From Thermoleophilia bacterium (GTDB lineage Bacteria; Actinomycetota; Thermoleophilia; Gaiellales; Gaiellaceae): 44,344 bases of DNA. Numbering within the stretch: position 1 is the first letter of the stretch; each line of letters starts with the position of its first letter. The position numbers were made by a program, and so were the translations under genes. Location of the stretch: the NCBI GenBank assembly GCA_023382435.1, contig JAHDVS010000017.1:1-44344 (forward strand). The letters are read 5' to 3'. The notes under the pieces are model-generated. The model did no database searches. It was not told where the DNA came from and saw nothing but the letters and a program-made list of their open reading frames with translations. Shown here one piece after another: positions 1 through 8,016 of this stretch.

Positions 1-1136
1 TCGTCTCGCTCGGCGGCTACGCGGAGATCTTCTGGCGCAACGTCCAGGCCTCCGGGGTGATCCCGCAGCTCAGCCTGATCATGGGACCGTGCGCCGGCGG
101 AGCCGTCTACTCGCCGGCAATGACCGACTTCGTGCTGATGGTCGAGGAGACCTCGTACATGTTCATCACCGGCCCCGAGGTCGTGAAGACCGTCACCGGC
201 GAGGAGGTGACGTTCGAGGAGCTCGGCGGCGCGGCCACGCACGGCTCACGCTCGGGCGTCGCGCACCTGACCGCGCCCGGCGAGGAGGCCGCGCTCGAGG
301 ACGCCCGCTACCTGCTCTCGTTCCTCCCCCAGAACAACCGTGAGGCGCCGCCGTTCGCGGAGCCGGCCGACCCGGTCGAGCGCGAGGATCCGGAGCTCGA
401 CGGGATCGTCCCAGACAACCCGAACAAGCCGTACGACATCCGGGGCGTGATCGACCGAATCGTCGACGACGGCGACTTCCTCGAGGTGCAGCCCCACTGG
501 GCGGAGAACATCGTCTGCGGCTTCGCCCGCCTGGGTGGCCACCCGATCGGCGTCGTCGCCAACAATCCGAAGGCGCTCGCCGGCACGCTCGACATCGACT
601 CCTCCGTCAAGGGCGCCCGCTTCGTCCGCACCTGCGACGCGTTCAACGTCCCGCTCGTCACGTTCGTCGACGTCCCCGGCTTCCTCCCCGGCACGGCCCA
701 GGAATGGGGCGGGATCATCCGCCACGGCGCCAAGCTGCTGTACGCGTACTGCGAGGCGACCGTGCCGAAGATCGCGCTGATCACCCGCAAGGCCTACGGC
801 GGCGCCTACGACGTCATGAGCTCGAAGCACATCCGGGCCGACTTCAACTTCGCCTGGCCGACCGCCGAGGTCGCCGTGATGGGCCCCGAGGGCGCCGTCA
901 ACATCGTCTTCCGCCGCGAGCTCGAGGGGGCGGTCGACCCCGAGGCCCGACGCGCCGATCTGATCGACGCGTACAAGGCCGAGTTCGCGAACCCCTACAC
1001 GGCCGCCGAGCGAGGCTACATCGACGACGTGATCGAGCCGCGCCGGAGCCGGCCGGTGCTCGTCGAAGCGCTCCGAACCGCTCTCACCAAGCGCGAGCGC
1101 ACGCCGCAGCGAAAGCACGGCAACATCCCGCTCTGA
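1..1136 (+). CDS. pccB: Acyl-CoA (propionyl-CoA) carboxylase carboxyltransferase beta subunit, 5' end missing
   Basis: Transfers the carboxyl group from carboxybiotin to an acyl-CoA, most likely propionyl-CoA, in the cytoplasm. The frame is open from base 3, so the gene begins upstream of the window; reading it from an internal GTG would be wrong. The sequence [20 protein letters not shown] followed by [17 protein letters not shown] is the N-domain oxyanion-hole and acyl-CoA region. [14 protein letters not shown] and [19 protein letters not shown] followed by the [11 protein letters not shown] segment form the C-domain. The visible part is about 377 codons of a roughly 510-530-residue family. 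A biotin-carrying alpha chain lies 4.2 kb downstream and a possible epsilon-like ORF lies at 3727. Assignment to the family is very sure; substrate choice between acetyl- and propionyl-CoA is inferred from overall similarity. Confidence 0.95.
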   Translation, partial: VSLGGYAEIFWRNVQASGVIPQLSLIMGPCAGGAVYSPAMTDFVLMVEETSYMFITGPEVVKTVTGEEVTFEELGGAATHGSRSGVAHLTAPGEEAALEDARYLLSFLPQNNREAPPFAEPADPVEREDPELDGIVPDNPNKPYDIRGVIDRIVDDGDFLEVQPHWAENIVCGFARLGGHPIGVVANNPKALAGTLDIDSSVKGARFVRTCDAFNVPLVTFVDVPGFLPGTAQEWGGIIRHGAKLLYAYCEATVPKIALITRKAYGGAYDVMSSKHIRADFNFAWPTAEVAVMGPEGAVNIVFRRELEGAVDPEARRADLIDAYKAEFANPYTAAERGYIDDVIEPRRSRPVLVEALRTALTKRERTPQRKHGNIPL

Positions 1137-1146
1137 CGCTGCGAGG

Positions 1147-2550
1147 TCAGGCGCCGACAGCGACGGGCAGAACGGGCCGAGCGGGAGTCCTCACCTCGAC
1201 CACGAGAGCTGCGACCACGTCAGGATCGAACTGGGTGCCCGCACAGCGCTCGAGCTCGTCAAGCGCCTCCTCGCGAGCGAGTCCGGAGCGCCAGGCCTGG
1301 TCACTCGTCATCGCCTCGAACGCGTCGGCGACGAACAGGATCCGTGCTCCGATCGGGATCCGGTCACCCGCGAGCCTCCCGGGGTAGCCCGCGCCGTCCC
1401 AGCGCTCGTGGTGATGTCGCACCCATGTCGCGACGGCGTCGGCACCGAGCGAGTCGAGGATCTCCGACCCGATCAGGGGATGCCGCTCGAGCGCACGCCG
1501 TTCCGCGTCGGTCAGCGGGCCCGGCTTCTTCAGCAACTCGTCGGGAAGCGCGAGCTTTCCGACGTCGCTGAGCGTCGCGGCGAAACCGATCATGTCGACG
1601 TGCTCGGGGGGGAGGCCCATCCGGCGTGCAACCCGGGCTGCAAGATCGCCCGTGGCCGCCCCCTGGCCGTCCTCGATCCCTCGCGCACGGATCGCGCCGG
1701 CGAGCGCGGCCGCCGCCTGGGCGAGCGTGCCGGCCGAGCCGGCCTCGTTGGTGAGCCGGACCGGATCCCACGTGAGCTCGGGTCGATGCGCGCACGCGCG
1801 GTTGCGACCGTCGCCCTTGGCGCGATAGAGAGCGCTGTCCGCCGCCCGCACGAGCGCGCTCCGCTCGACGCCGTGCCCGGGAAACACGACCACGCCCGCG
1901 GAGGCGGTCACCGGGTCGCCGTGGCTGTAGGAGGCCGACGCGATCCGCCGGAGCACGGACTCGGCGATGCCCAGCGCAGCCGGCTCGTCGCGGCCCTCGA
2001 TCAGCAGCGCGAACTCGTCGCCGCCGAGCCGGAACGCCTCCCCGCCGTGACGCAGGCAGGCCGCCACCTCCGTGAGCGCCCGGTCGCCCGCCGGGTGGCC
2101 GAAGCGATCGTTGACCCGCTTGAAATGGTCGATGTCGAGGAGGCACAGCGCGAGCGGGCGACCGCTCGAGGCTGCGGTGTCGACCTCCCGCTCGAGTCGC
2201 TCGAGAAACCGCCGGTAGTTGCCGAGCCCGGTGAGCTGATCGGTCAGAGCGAGCCGGGTCGCTTCGATGGCGCCCCGGACCGAGCGGCGGTAGAGCGCGA
2301 CCGCGAGCACGGGGCCAGCCAGGGCAACCGCGAGGAGCAGCCACGCCCGGGAGGAGGCGAAGCTCCACCCGACGAGCGCGACGAGACCGGCGGCGGCGAG
2401 CGCGGCCGGCACGATACGGGAGGCGCGCGCGCCCTGCTCGGCAAGGCTTCGCGCCGTGATCTGGCGGAGTGTCACGATCGTTCGGGAAAGACGGTGTGGC
2501 TGGTCGCCACGGACGCAGCGAGTATCCCCGCCGGACAGGGGATACGGCAT
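1147..2550 (-). CDS. Membrane-anchored GGDEF / degenerate HD-GYP protein (probable diguanylate cyclase)
   Basis: Predicted c-di-GMP signalling enzyme of 467 residues if it starts at the ATG at 2550. Two membrane helices lie at about 46-62 and 68-87. A GGDEF domain follows with LTDQLTGLGNYRRF at 102-115 and an intact RLGGDEF at 174-180, so cyclase activity is expected. The product-inhibition RxxD motif reads RHGG (167-170), so it is not conserved. Residues 290-425 match an HD-GYP domain with HHERWDGAGYP at 380-390, but the catalytic HD doublet reads SD (LSDVGK, 327-332) and the upstream helix also lacks its usual histidine. Phosphodiesterase activity is therefore doubtful. An alternative GTG start at 2475 (442 residues) would put the inverted repeat at 2522-2545 outside the gene. 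It lies downstream of the NlpC/P60 gene on the same strand and may be co-transcribed. Confidence 0.9.
   Translation of the reverse strand: MPYPLSGGDTRCVRGDQPHRLSRTIVTLRQITARSLAEQGARASRIVPAALAAAGLVALVGWSFASSRAWLLLAVALAGPVLAVALYRRSVRGAIEATRLALTDQLTGLGNYRRFLERLEREVDTAASSGRPLALCLLDIDHFKRVNDRFGHPAGDRALTEVAACLRHGGEAFRLGGDEFALLIEGRDEPAALGIAESVLRRIASASYSHGDPVTASAGVVVFPGHGVERSALVRAADSALYRAKGDGRNRACAHRPELTWDPVRLTNEAGSAGTLAQAAAALAGAIRARGIEDGQGAATGDLAARVARRMGLPPEHVDMIGFAATLSDVGKLALPDELLKKPGPLTDAERRALERHPLIGSEILDSLGADAVATWVRHHHERWDGAGYPGRLAGDRIPIGARILFVADAFEAMTSDQAWRSGLAREEALDELERCAGTQFDPDVVAALVVEVRTPARPVLPVAVGA
2522..2545. repeat. Perfect 8-bp inverted repeat (GTATCCCC/GGGGATAC)
   Basis: GTATCCCC at 2522-2529 and GGGGATAC at 2538-2545 are exact reverse complements separated by 8 bases. 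It sits between the NlpC/P60 stop and the GTG candidate start of the GGDEF gene. It could be an operator or an RNA hairpin; there is no T-tract, so a classical terminator is less likely. Confidence 0.6.
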
Positions 2551-2582
2551 CCCCCCGATGGGTGAACGCGCTCCGGTGTGGG

Positions 2583-3674
2583 CTACCCGGCCGGCGGAGC
2601 GGTCGGCTCCGCCAGCCCCGCCTCGTCGAGCGGACGCCGGCCCCAGGCGAAACGATCCGCGTACCAGCCCTCGAGCGGGGCGATCGTCGTGCCGCGGCTC
2701 GAGGAGTGGATCATCCAGCCGCTACCGAGGTAGATGCCCATGTGGCCGATCTGACCCGGCCTCGACTTCGGGCCCCTGTCGCCGAAGAAGACGACGTCCG
2801 CGGGCGCGAGCGCCTCGAAGGGGATCCGAAGCTCCTTCGGCACCTCGCCGCTCATCGCGTAGGTCGTGCGGCCGCGCAGCGTGCCCGACAGGTCCGCGCC
2901 CCCCTCGAATGGCTCGAGCTTGTAGACGCGCCAGACAAATCCGGAACAGTCGAAGCCGCCGGGAACGGGCGTCCCGAACGGGGCCTGCGGTCGCTCGGAG
3001 GAGCCACCCCAGATGTACGGGTAGCCGACGAAGCGGACAGCCCGCTCGAGCACGCGCCGCTGCCACTCGCTCAGCTCCGGAACCGTCAGGCTCGCAGCCC
3101 TGGCGCCGATCGCGGCCGCCTCCCCGCTCGCGCGCAGGGCGAGGACGCGGGCGACCGAGTAGGCGGCCTCCGCGCGCGTGGCCGGCTGGCCCGGAAGCAG
3201 CTCGAGACGATCGTCGCCCTCCGGGTGGTTGAGGCGAAGCCCGAGCAGCCGCGCCACGACCTCGTTCGCCGTGAAGCCGCGCGGAGCGAGGCCCGCCGCG
3301 GCGAGCGTCCCCTTCAGCTGCCTCGCCCTCGCCTTCAGCCCGAGCAGCCGCACCAGAGCCCCGTCGAGCTCCCGCAGCTTGACGGGGCGCGCCGGATCGA
3401 CCGGGAGAGCGGCCCGACCGCCGAGCGCCACGATCACCTCGGCGAGCTCACCCTTGGTGAGCAGGTCGTCGGGCCGGAACTCGGCCTGCGTCGGAGCCAT
3501 CAGACCCGCGGCGACGACCGCGGCGATCTCCGCCTTGGCCCAGGACGCGCTGCCGGCGCCGGGCTCGTCGCCGGCGGCGGCAGGCGGCGGCGGGGCTAGC
3601 TGGGCGGCATGCCCGGCGGGAGTCGCCGCGAGCAGCGCGAGGCCAAGGGCGACGCTGGTGAGGAACCGGCGCAT
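2583..3674 (-). CDS. Secreted SLH-like plus NlpC/P60 peptidoglycan hydrolase
   Basis: Predicted exported cell-wall peptidase that would cleave peptide stems of peptidoglycan; 363 residues. A Sec signal peptide (MRRFLTSVALGLALLAATPAGHAA) covers residues 1-24. Residues about 43-190 hold SLH-like segments (WAKAEIAAVVAAGLM, FRPDDLLTKGELAEVIV, PATRAEAAYSVARVL), which often tether proteins to cell-wall polymers. The NlpC/P60 domain runs from about 205 to 350 with catalytic Cys243 in GGFDCSGFVW, His311 in IGHMGIYLG and the third polar residue His323 in WMIHSSS. YIWGGSS just before the Cys is typical. All catalytic residues are present. The gene is divergent from the small ORF at 3727. Family assignment is firm; the exact bond cleaved is not known. 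Confidence 0.92.
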   Translation of the reverse strand: MRRFLTSVALGLALLAATPAGHAAQLAPPPPAAAGDEPGAGSASWAKAEIAAVVAAGLMAPTQAEFRPDDLLTKGELAEVIVALGGRAALPVDPARPVKLRELDGALVRLLGLKARARQLKGTLAAAGLAPRGFTANEVVARLLGLRLNHPEGDDRLELLPGQPATRAEAAYSVARVLALRASGEAAAIGARAASLTVPELSEWQRRVLERAVRFVGYPYIWGGSSERPQAPFGTPVPGGFDCSGFVWRVYKLEPFEGGADLSGTLRGRTTYAMSGEVPKELRIPFEALAPADVVFFGDRGPKSRPGQIGHMGIYLGSGWMIHSSSRGTTIAPLEGWYADRFAWGRRPLDEAGLAEPTAPPAG

Positions 3675-3726
3675 CGTCCGTCGATATCGTCACGCGGGCC
3701 TGAAGCCTTTACCCTGCCTGCCAGCA

Positions 3727-4002
3727 ATGGAGCTCGAGATCACACCGGAGCCGACTCCCGACGAGCGGGTCGCGATCGAGCGCGCGCTCGCCGAGCTCGC
3801 GTTTCGTGACGGCCGTGCGGACGGCCGGAGCGCCTGGTGGTACGACGGCCTCGAGGAAGCGCTCGAGCGCGATCCACTCCCCGCGCAGGGAGGCCTGCCA
3901 CTTCCTACAGAGCGAGCTCGAACAGCTGGAGCAGGAGCCAGGGGACGAGCCCCTGACGACGGTAGATCCGGCTCGCAGCAACATTGGCAGCGGGCGCCAT
4001 GA
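3727..4002 (+). CDS. Small acyl-CoA carboxylase epsilon-like protein (tentative)
   Basis: A 91-codon ORF beginning MELEITPEPTPDERVAIERA, then RSAWWYDGLEEALERD. The PEPTPxERxAI start and the W..GL segment resemble small proteins that accompany carboxylase genes in actinobacteria (epsilon-type accessory subunits), and carboxylase beta and alpha genes flank it at 1-1136 and 5318-7084. The last 98 bases overlap the 3' end of the convergent GNAT gene, and the predicted tail (after about residue 55) is low in recognisable character. Either the two genes truly overlap or a frameshift near 3890 extends the frame artificially. The N-terminal 45 residues look real; the function is inference. Confidence 0.5.
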   Translation: MELEITPEPTPDERVAIERALAELAFRDGRADGRSAWWYDGLEEALERDPLPAQGGLPLPTERARTAGAGARGRAPDDGRSGSQQHWQRAP

Positions 4003-4777
4003 GACGTAGCGGCGTGCCGGGACGCAAGCGCCAGTACTCCTCGAGCGCCTCGCTGAGCACGTAGCCTCCGATCCCGCGGGCTCGCGCCGCAGCCGTCACC
4101 CCGTGGAAGACGCGCCGGTTGGCGAGGTCGACGCGGACAAGCGCGATCGGCTCTCCCGCCTGCTCCGCGAGCCGTACCTGGCGCCGCTCGATCGCCTGCC
4201 GCCAGGACTCCTCGGACGAGGTACCCGGGGCGAAACACTCGTTGCAGATCGCGAGCACACGCTCGACGTCGGCGGTCTCGGCCATCCGGCTCGTGACGCC
4301 CTCGCTCGGTTGTCCGATCGCGCGGTGGGCATCGGGCAGGATCCGGTAGACGGCCTGGAGCGCACCACTGGGGCGGAACCCGGCCCGCTCGAGCAGGAGC
4401 CGCCCGCCGATGTTGTGGGCACCCAGCGACGCCGCGAGCAACTCGAGCCGCCGCTCGCGCGCCAGCTCGATCGACGCCTCGAGCAGGCTGCGGCCGAAGG
4501 CACGACCCCGGAACCGCGGCGCGACGAGCGGCCCCATCAGCGTCGCCCCGTCGGCGACCACGATCCCGCCGAACGCAACTGCCTCGCCCTCCTCCTCGAT
4601 CACGCGCAGCGTGTCGGCGGGCCGGTAGCCGAGCCCCGCGAGCTCGGCGTCCAGCTCCTCCTCGCTCGCCCAGAGCGGCGCCCCGACCTGCTCCTCCTCC
4701 CTGGCGAGCGCGCGGCGGGAGAGCGCGAGGAGCGCGCCGCGGTCGCGAGACTCGTAGCTACGCAGGTTGGCGTCCAC
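3905..4777 (-). CDS. Tandem GNAT-family N-acetyltransferase
   Basis: Predicted acetyl-CoA-dependent N-acyltransferase of 290 residues, starting GTG at 4777. Two GNAT repeats are visible. Residues about 1-145 contain the acetyl-CoA loop region VAPRFRGRAFGRSLLEASI and then LERAGFRPSG. Residues about 160-290 contain GVTAAARARGIGGYVLSEAL and end with ASRIYRRQGLVPW. The loop of the first repeat (RGRAFG) departs from the usual R/QxxGxG/A more than the second (RARGIGG), so only one may bind cofactor. It overlaps the 3' end of pgsA by 20 bases and is probably co-transcribed with it. The acceptor substrate cannot be told. Confidence 0.85.
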   Translation of the reverse strand: MDANLRSYESRDRGALLALSRRALAREEEQVGAPLWASEEELDAELAGLGYRPADTLRVIEEEGEAVAFGGIVVADGATLMGPLVAPRFRGRAFGRSLLEASIELARERRLELLAASLGAHNIGGRLLLERAGFRPSGALQAVYRILPDAHRAIGQPSEGVTSRMAETADVERVLAICNECFAPGTSSEESWRQAIERRQVRLAEQAGEPIALVRVDLANRRVFHGVTAAARARGIGGYVLSEALEEYWRLRPGTPLRLMAPAANVAASRIYRRQGLVPWLLLQLFELAL

Positions 4778-5294
4778 GGAGCAGTCCGGGTGCGTGCCAG
4801 GCGTACTCGAGCCCGGAGAGCACGGTCAGGACGAGAGCGGCGAGCAAAGCCCACCAGGCGATGTCGGTGGAGATCGCGCCTCCGGCGGCGAGCCCCGCGA
4901 GGCCGACGGCGACTGACTGGCCCCACGTCTTCAGCTTCGACAGGTCACGGGCGGCGACGACCACGCCACGCTCGAGGGCGGCCAGACGCAGTCCGGAGAC
5001 GACGAACTCGCGAGCGACGATCACCGCGACCATCCATGCGGGCACGACCGGCACGAGCACGACCAGTGCTGCCATCACGAGCACCTTGTCCGCGACGGGG
5101 TCGAGAACCTTGCCGAGCTCCGTGCTCGTGCCGGACCGTCGGGCCAGCCAGCCGTCGACCTGGTCGGTCAGCATGGCGGCGCCGAACACGGCGGTGCCCC
5201 AGTAGGCGTGACCGTCGAAGTCGAGGGCGAAGAGCGCGACGACGAGCGGCACGGAGATCACCCTGGCGACGGTCAGCTGGTCGGCGAGAGTCAT
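4758..5294 (-). CDS. pgsA: CDP-diacylglycerol-glycerol-3-phosphate 3-phosphatidyltransferase
   Basis: Makes phosphatidylglycerol phosphate from CDP-diacylglycerol and glycerol-3-phosphate in the membrane. The CDP-alcohol phosphatidyltransferase signature is complete: TDQVDGWLARRSGTSTELG followed by KVLDPVADK gives D-x2-D-G-x2-A-R-x8-G-x3-D-x3-D. Several hydrophobic helices follow, as usual for this roughly 180-residue family. I chose the ATG at 5294 over the in-frame TTG at 5300 because a TATTCT -10 box lies on the minus strand at 5308-5303, 8 bases upstream, which fits a leaderless transcript. Other CDP-alcohol transferases (phosphatidylinositol phosphate or cardiolipin synthases) share the motif; length and the opening MTLADQLTVARV favour PgsA. 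Confidence 0.9.
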   Translation of the reverse strand: MTLADQLTVARVISVPLVVALFALDFDGHAYWGTAVFGAAMLTDQVDGWLARRSGTSTELGKVLDPVADKVLVMAALVVLVPVVPAWMVAVIVAREFVVSGLRLAALERGVVVAARDLSKLKTWGQSVAVGLAGLAAGGAISTDIAWWALLAALVLTVLSGLEYAWHAPGLLRGRQPA

Positions 5295-5302
5295 GAACAA
5301 GC

Positions 5303-5308
5303 AGAATA
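5303..5308 (-). promoter_or_regulatory. Putative leaderless -10 box of pgsA (TATTCT)
   Basis: TATTCT reads on the minus strand and ends 8 bases before the ATG at 5294, the spacing expected when transcription starts at or next to the start codon. No ribosome binding site is visible upstream of the ATG. Confidence 0.5.
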
Positions 5309-5317
5309 CGCCCGGCC

Positions 5318-7084
5318 GTGCCTCCGTTCAGGAAAGTGCTCGTCGCCAACCGGGGTGAGATCGCGATCCGGGTGTTCCGGACGCTGCGCGAGCTCGGCGT
5401 CGGAGCCGTCGCCGTGTACTCGGAGGCGGATCGCGCGTCGCTGCACGTCGCGGCCGCGGACGAGGCCTACCTGGTCGGCCCCGGACCGGCCGCGGAGAGC
5501 TACCTCGTGCAGGAGCGGCTGATCGAGACGGCCGTCGCGGCCGGTGCGGAGGCGATCCACCCCGGCTACGGATTCCTCGCCGAGAACGCCCGCTTCGCCC
5601 GCGCGGTCGGAGAGGCAGGGCTTGTCTGGATCGGCCCGCCGCCGGAGGCGATCGAGCTGATGGGATCGAAGGTCGCCGCCCGGGAGCTGATGCGAGCGGC
5701 GGGCGTCCCGATCGTGCCGGGGACGACGGAGCCGGTCGAGTCGGTCGAGGAGGTCGTGCGGCTCGGCGACGAGTTCGGCTGGCCGGTGGCGATCAAGGCG
5801 GCGGCCGGAGGCGGCGGCAAGGGGTTCAAGGTGGTGTCGGATGCCGCGGAGGCCGAGCGGGCCTACCAGTCGGCGCGCCGGGAGGGCGAGGCGTACTTCT
5901 CCGACCCGACCGTGTACGTGGAGAAGTACATCGATGACCCGCGTCACGTGGAGGTGCAGGTGCTCGCGGATGCGCACGGAACCGTGCTGCACCTCGGCGA
6001 GCGTGACTGCACGATCCAGCGTCGCCACCAGAAGCTGGTCGAGGAGAGCCCGTCGCCGGCGGTCTCCCCACAGCTGCGGGAGCGGATCGGGCGGATCGCC
6101 GTCGACGCCGCCCGCGCCGCCGGCTACCGCTCGGCCGGGACGATCGAGGGCCTGCTCGATCCGGACGGGAACTACTACTTCCTCGAGATGAACACGCGGA
6201 TCCAGGTCGAGCACACGGTGACGGAGATGGTCACCGGCATCGACCTCGTCCGCGAGCAGGTCCTGATCGCGGCCGGCGAGCCCCTCTCGTTCGCCCAGGA
6301 GGACGTGCGGGTGGCGGGCCACGCGATCGAGTGCCGCATCAACGCGGAGGACCCCTCGAGCGGCTTCCTGCCGACCCCCGGGGCGATCACCCGCTACCGC
6401 GAGCCCGCGGGCCCGGGCGTCCGGGTCGACTCGGGTGTCGTCGAGGGGACCGAGGTGATGGGGCTCTACGACCCGCTGATCGCCAAGCTGATCGTCTGGG
6501 ACCGCGACCGCGAGAGCGCGCGCCGGCGGATGCTACGCGCGCTCTCGGAGTACGCGATCGAGGGGATCACGACGCTCATCGGCTTCCACCGGGCCCTGCT
6601 CTCCCACCCCTGCTTCGTCGAGGGCGCCACCTGTCGCGGGCTCGTGGAGAGCGACGAGCTCGCCGCCCGCGCCCGGGAGCTGACGACCCGGGGCGGTCCC
6701 GCGACGGTCGGTACGGGACGGACCCGCGATCGGGTCGTGCTCGCCGAGGTGGACGGGCGCCGCTTCGAGGTGCGCCTCCACGCCGCGGAGCCACCCTACG
6801 CGGAGCTGGCTCGCCGGCGGCGGGAGCGCGTCTCCGGCGGGACGACCGGGGCGGGGAGCGAGGCGGTCGTCAGCCCGATGCAGGGGACGGTGCTCGCGGT
6901 CGAGGTCTCCGACGGTGACGAGGTCTCGCCGGGCCAGGTGATCTGCGTGATCGAGGCCATGAAGATGGAGAACGAGGTGACCGCGCATCGCCCGGGGCTC
7001 GTCTCCGGCCTCGCGGTACGAGCCGGCGATGCCGTCAAGACCGGCCAGGTGGTCTGCACCGTCTCGCCCGACGGCGACGCCTGA
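5318..7084 (+). CDS. Acyl-CoA carboxylase alpha subunit: biotin carboxylase fused to biotin carboxyl carrier domain
   Basis: ATP-dependent carboxylation of biotin, feeding a carboxyltransferase such as the PccB at the left edge. 588 residues, GTG start. The biotin carboxylase N-domain begins KVLVANRGEIAIRVFRTLRE with HPGYGFLAEN near 88. The ATP-grasp domain has AAAGGGGKGFKVV and later FLEMNTRIQVEHTVTEMVTG, and the C-domain has GHAIECRINAEDP. The C-terminal biotinyl domain carries CVIEAMKMENEV with the biotin-accepting Lys549, followed by a second beta hammerhead half. No domain is missing. This is the actinobacterial AccA3/PccA layout. It is divergent from pgsA with only 23 bases between starts, so the two promoters share that space. 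The downstream convergent gap contains a REP-like pair. Confidence 0.96.
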   Translation: MPPFRKVLVANRGEIAIRVFRTLRELGVGAVAVYSEADRASLHVAAADEAYLVGPGPAAESYLVQERLIETAVAAGAEAIHPGYGFLAENARFARAVGEAGLVWIGPPPEAIELMGSKVAARELMRAAGVPIVPGTTEPVESVEEVVRLGDEFGWPVAIKAAAGGGGKGFKVVSDAAEAERAYQSARREGEAYFSDPTVYVEKYIDDPRHVEVQVLADAHGTVLHLGERDCTIQRRHQKLVEESPSPAVSPQLRERIGRIAVDAARAAGYRSAGTIEGLLDPDGNYYFLEMNTRIQVEHTVTEMVTGIDLVREQVLIAAGEPLSFAQEDVRVAGHAIECRINAEDPSSGFLPTPGAITRYREPAGPGVRVDSGVVEGTEVMGLYDPLIAKLIVWDRDRESARRRMLRALSEYAIEGITTLIGFHRALLSHPCFVEGATCRGLVESDELAARARELTTRGGPATVGTGRTRDRVVLAEVDGRRFEVRLHAAEPPYAELARRRRERVSGGTTGAGSEAVVSPMQGTVLAVEVSDGDEVSPGQVICVIEAMKMENEVTAHRPGLVSGLAVRAGDAVKTGQVVCTVSPDGDA

Positions 7085-7098
7085 CGGGGTCGCACGCC

Positions 7099-7206
7099 GG
7101 GGTCAGACCCCTGCATCGTGCGCCGATTCGACCACCTCGCACCGCGTCGACTCGGGCCAGCCCGTCGTGGGATCTCAGTCTCGGCGACTCAAGGGGTCTG
7201 ACCCCT
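7099..7206. repeat. REP-like inverted pair of GGGGTCAGACCCC palindromes
   Basis: GGGGTCAGACCCCT at 7099-7112 and AGGGGTCTGACCCCT at 7192-7206. Each is itself a near-palindrome, and the two copies are exact reverse complements over 14 bases, so they form an inverted pair about 80 bases apart. They fill the gap between two convergent genes (stops at 7084 and 7240). This is the typical site and shape of REP/REPIN elements; each hairpin could also act as a terminator. No transposase is visible in the window. Confidence 0.7.
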
Positions 7207-7239
7207 CACGGACTCCGGCCGACCCCCAAACCCCGGCCC

Positions 7240-8016
7240 CTACAGGGTCTTGCGGTACACGCCGAACGCGCGGGTGGCGAGCGCGCTCGCGAGCGCGACG
7301 AACGCGAGCAGGAGCCCCGTGTACAGCCCCACCCGGCCCCAGTCCGTGTCGAGGCTCGACATCTCCCGCGCGGCGACGACGCCCCAGTTGACGGGGTTGA
7401 AGCGCGCCGCCCACTGCATCCAGCCGGGCATCAGCGTCTCGGCGATCAGCGTCGCCGAGATGAACGTGAGCGGGAGGCCGAAGAAGTTCAGGATCGCGAT
7501 CAGCGGCTCCTCGCGCCGGACGATCAGGGCGATGCCGTGCGAGATGCCGGCGAATCCGGCCCCCACCAGGGCCGCGACCACGGTGATCACGAGCCAGCCA
7601 GCCACGCCGCGCTCGACGCGCGCCCCGAGCAGCCATGCCGTGCCGAGGATGATCACCGTCTGCACGATCGAGATGATCGCCGCGTGCAGCACCTGCGAGA
7701 CGACGAGCGAGCCGGGGTGCGCGCGCGTCGCGAGGAAGCGCGGGACGACCCCGCGGTCGAGATCGTCGATCATCGCCATCCCCGACCAGACGGCGCCGAA
7801 GAAGGCGGTCATCACGACCACTCCCGGCGCGAGGAACTGCACGTACGAGTCGGTGTCGAAGCCGGGCAGGTCGATGATCCGCCGGAACAGCTGGCTGTAG
7901 AGCAGAAGCCAGAACATCGGCTGCGTGAGCGCGAACACCAGCCAGATCGGCTGGCGCAGGAAGTTGCGCTGGTGGCGGACGAGCATCGCCAGCGTGTCCT
8001 GGACGGCGGCGGTCAC
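7240..8016 (-). CDS. ABC-2 type transporter permease (DrrB-like)
   Basis: Membrane half of an export ABC transporter, 258 residues from the GTG at 8016. The open frame runs further upstream to 8457, but that part overlaps the ATPase gene in another frame and is arginine-rich shadow sequence. The GTG overlaps the ATPase stop as GTGA, the coupling used throughout this window. Six hydrophobic segments are visible, such as WLVFALTQPMFWLLLYSQLF, VVVMTAFFGAVWSGMAMI and LLLAFVALASALATRAF, and the conserved FNPVNWGVVAAREM of the ABC-2 family lies near 205. It belongs with the ATPase at 8013-8978. The substrate is unknown; relatives export anthracyclines or lipids. Confidence 0.9.
   Translation of the reverse strand: MTAAVQDTLAMLVRHQRNFLRQPIWLVFALTQPMFWLLLYSQLFRRIIDLPGFDTDSYVQFLAPGVVVMTAFFGAVWSGMAMIDDLDRGVVPRFLATRAHPGSLVVSQVLHAAIISIVQTVIILGTAWLLGARVERGVAGWLVITVVAALVGAGFAGISHGIALIVRREEPLIAILNFFGLPLTFISATLIAETLMPGWMQWAARFNPVNWGVVAAREMSSLDTDWGRVGLYTGLLLAFVALASALATRAFGVYRKTL

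Noticed and set aside
246-1118. Long minus-strand ORF opposite pccB
   Set aside because: It is a shadow of the highly conserved pccB frame, with Arg/Asp/Val-rich composition and no domain; the same applies to most long antisense ORFs in this GC-rich window.
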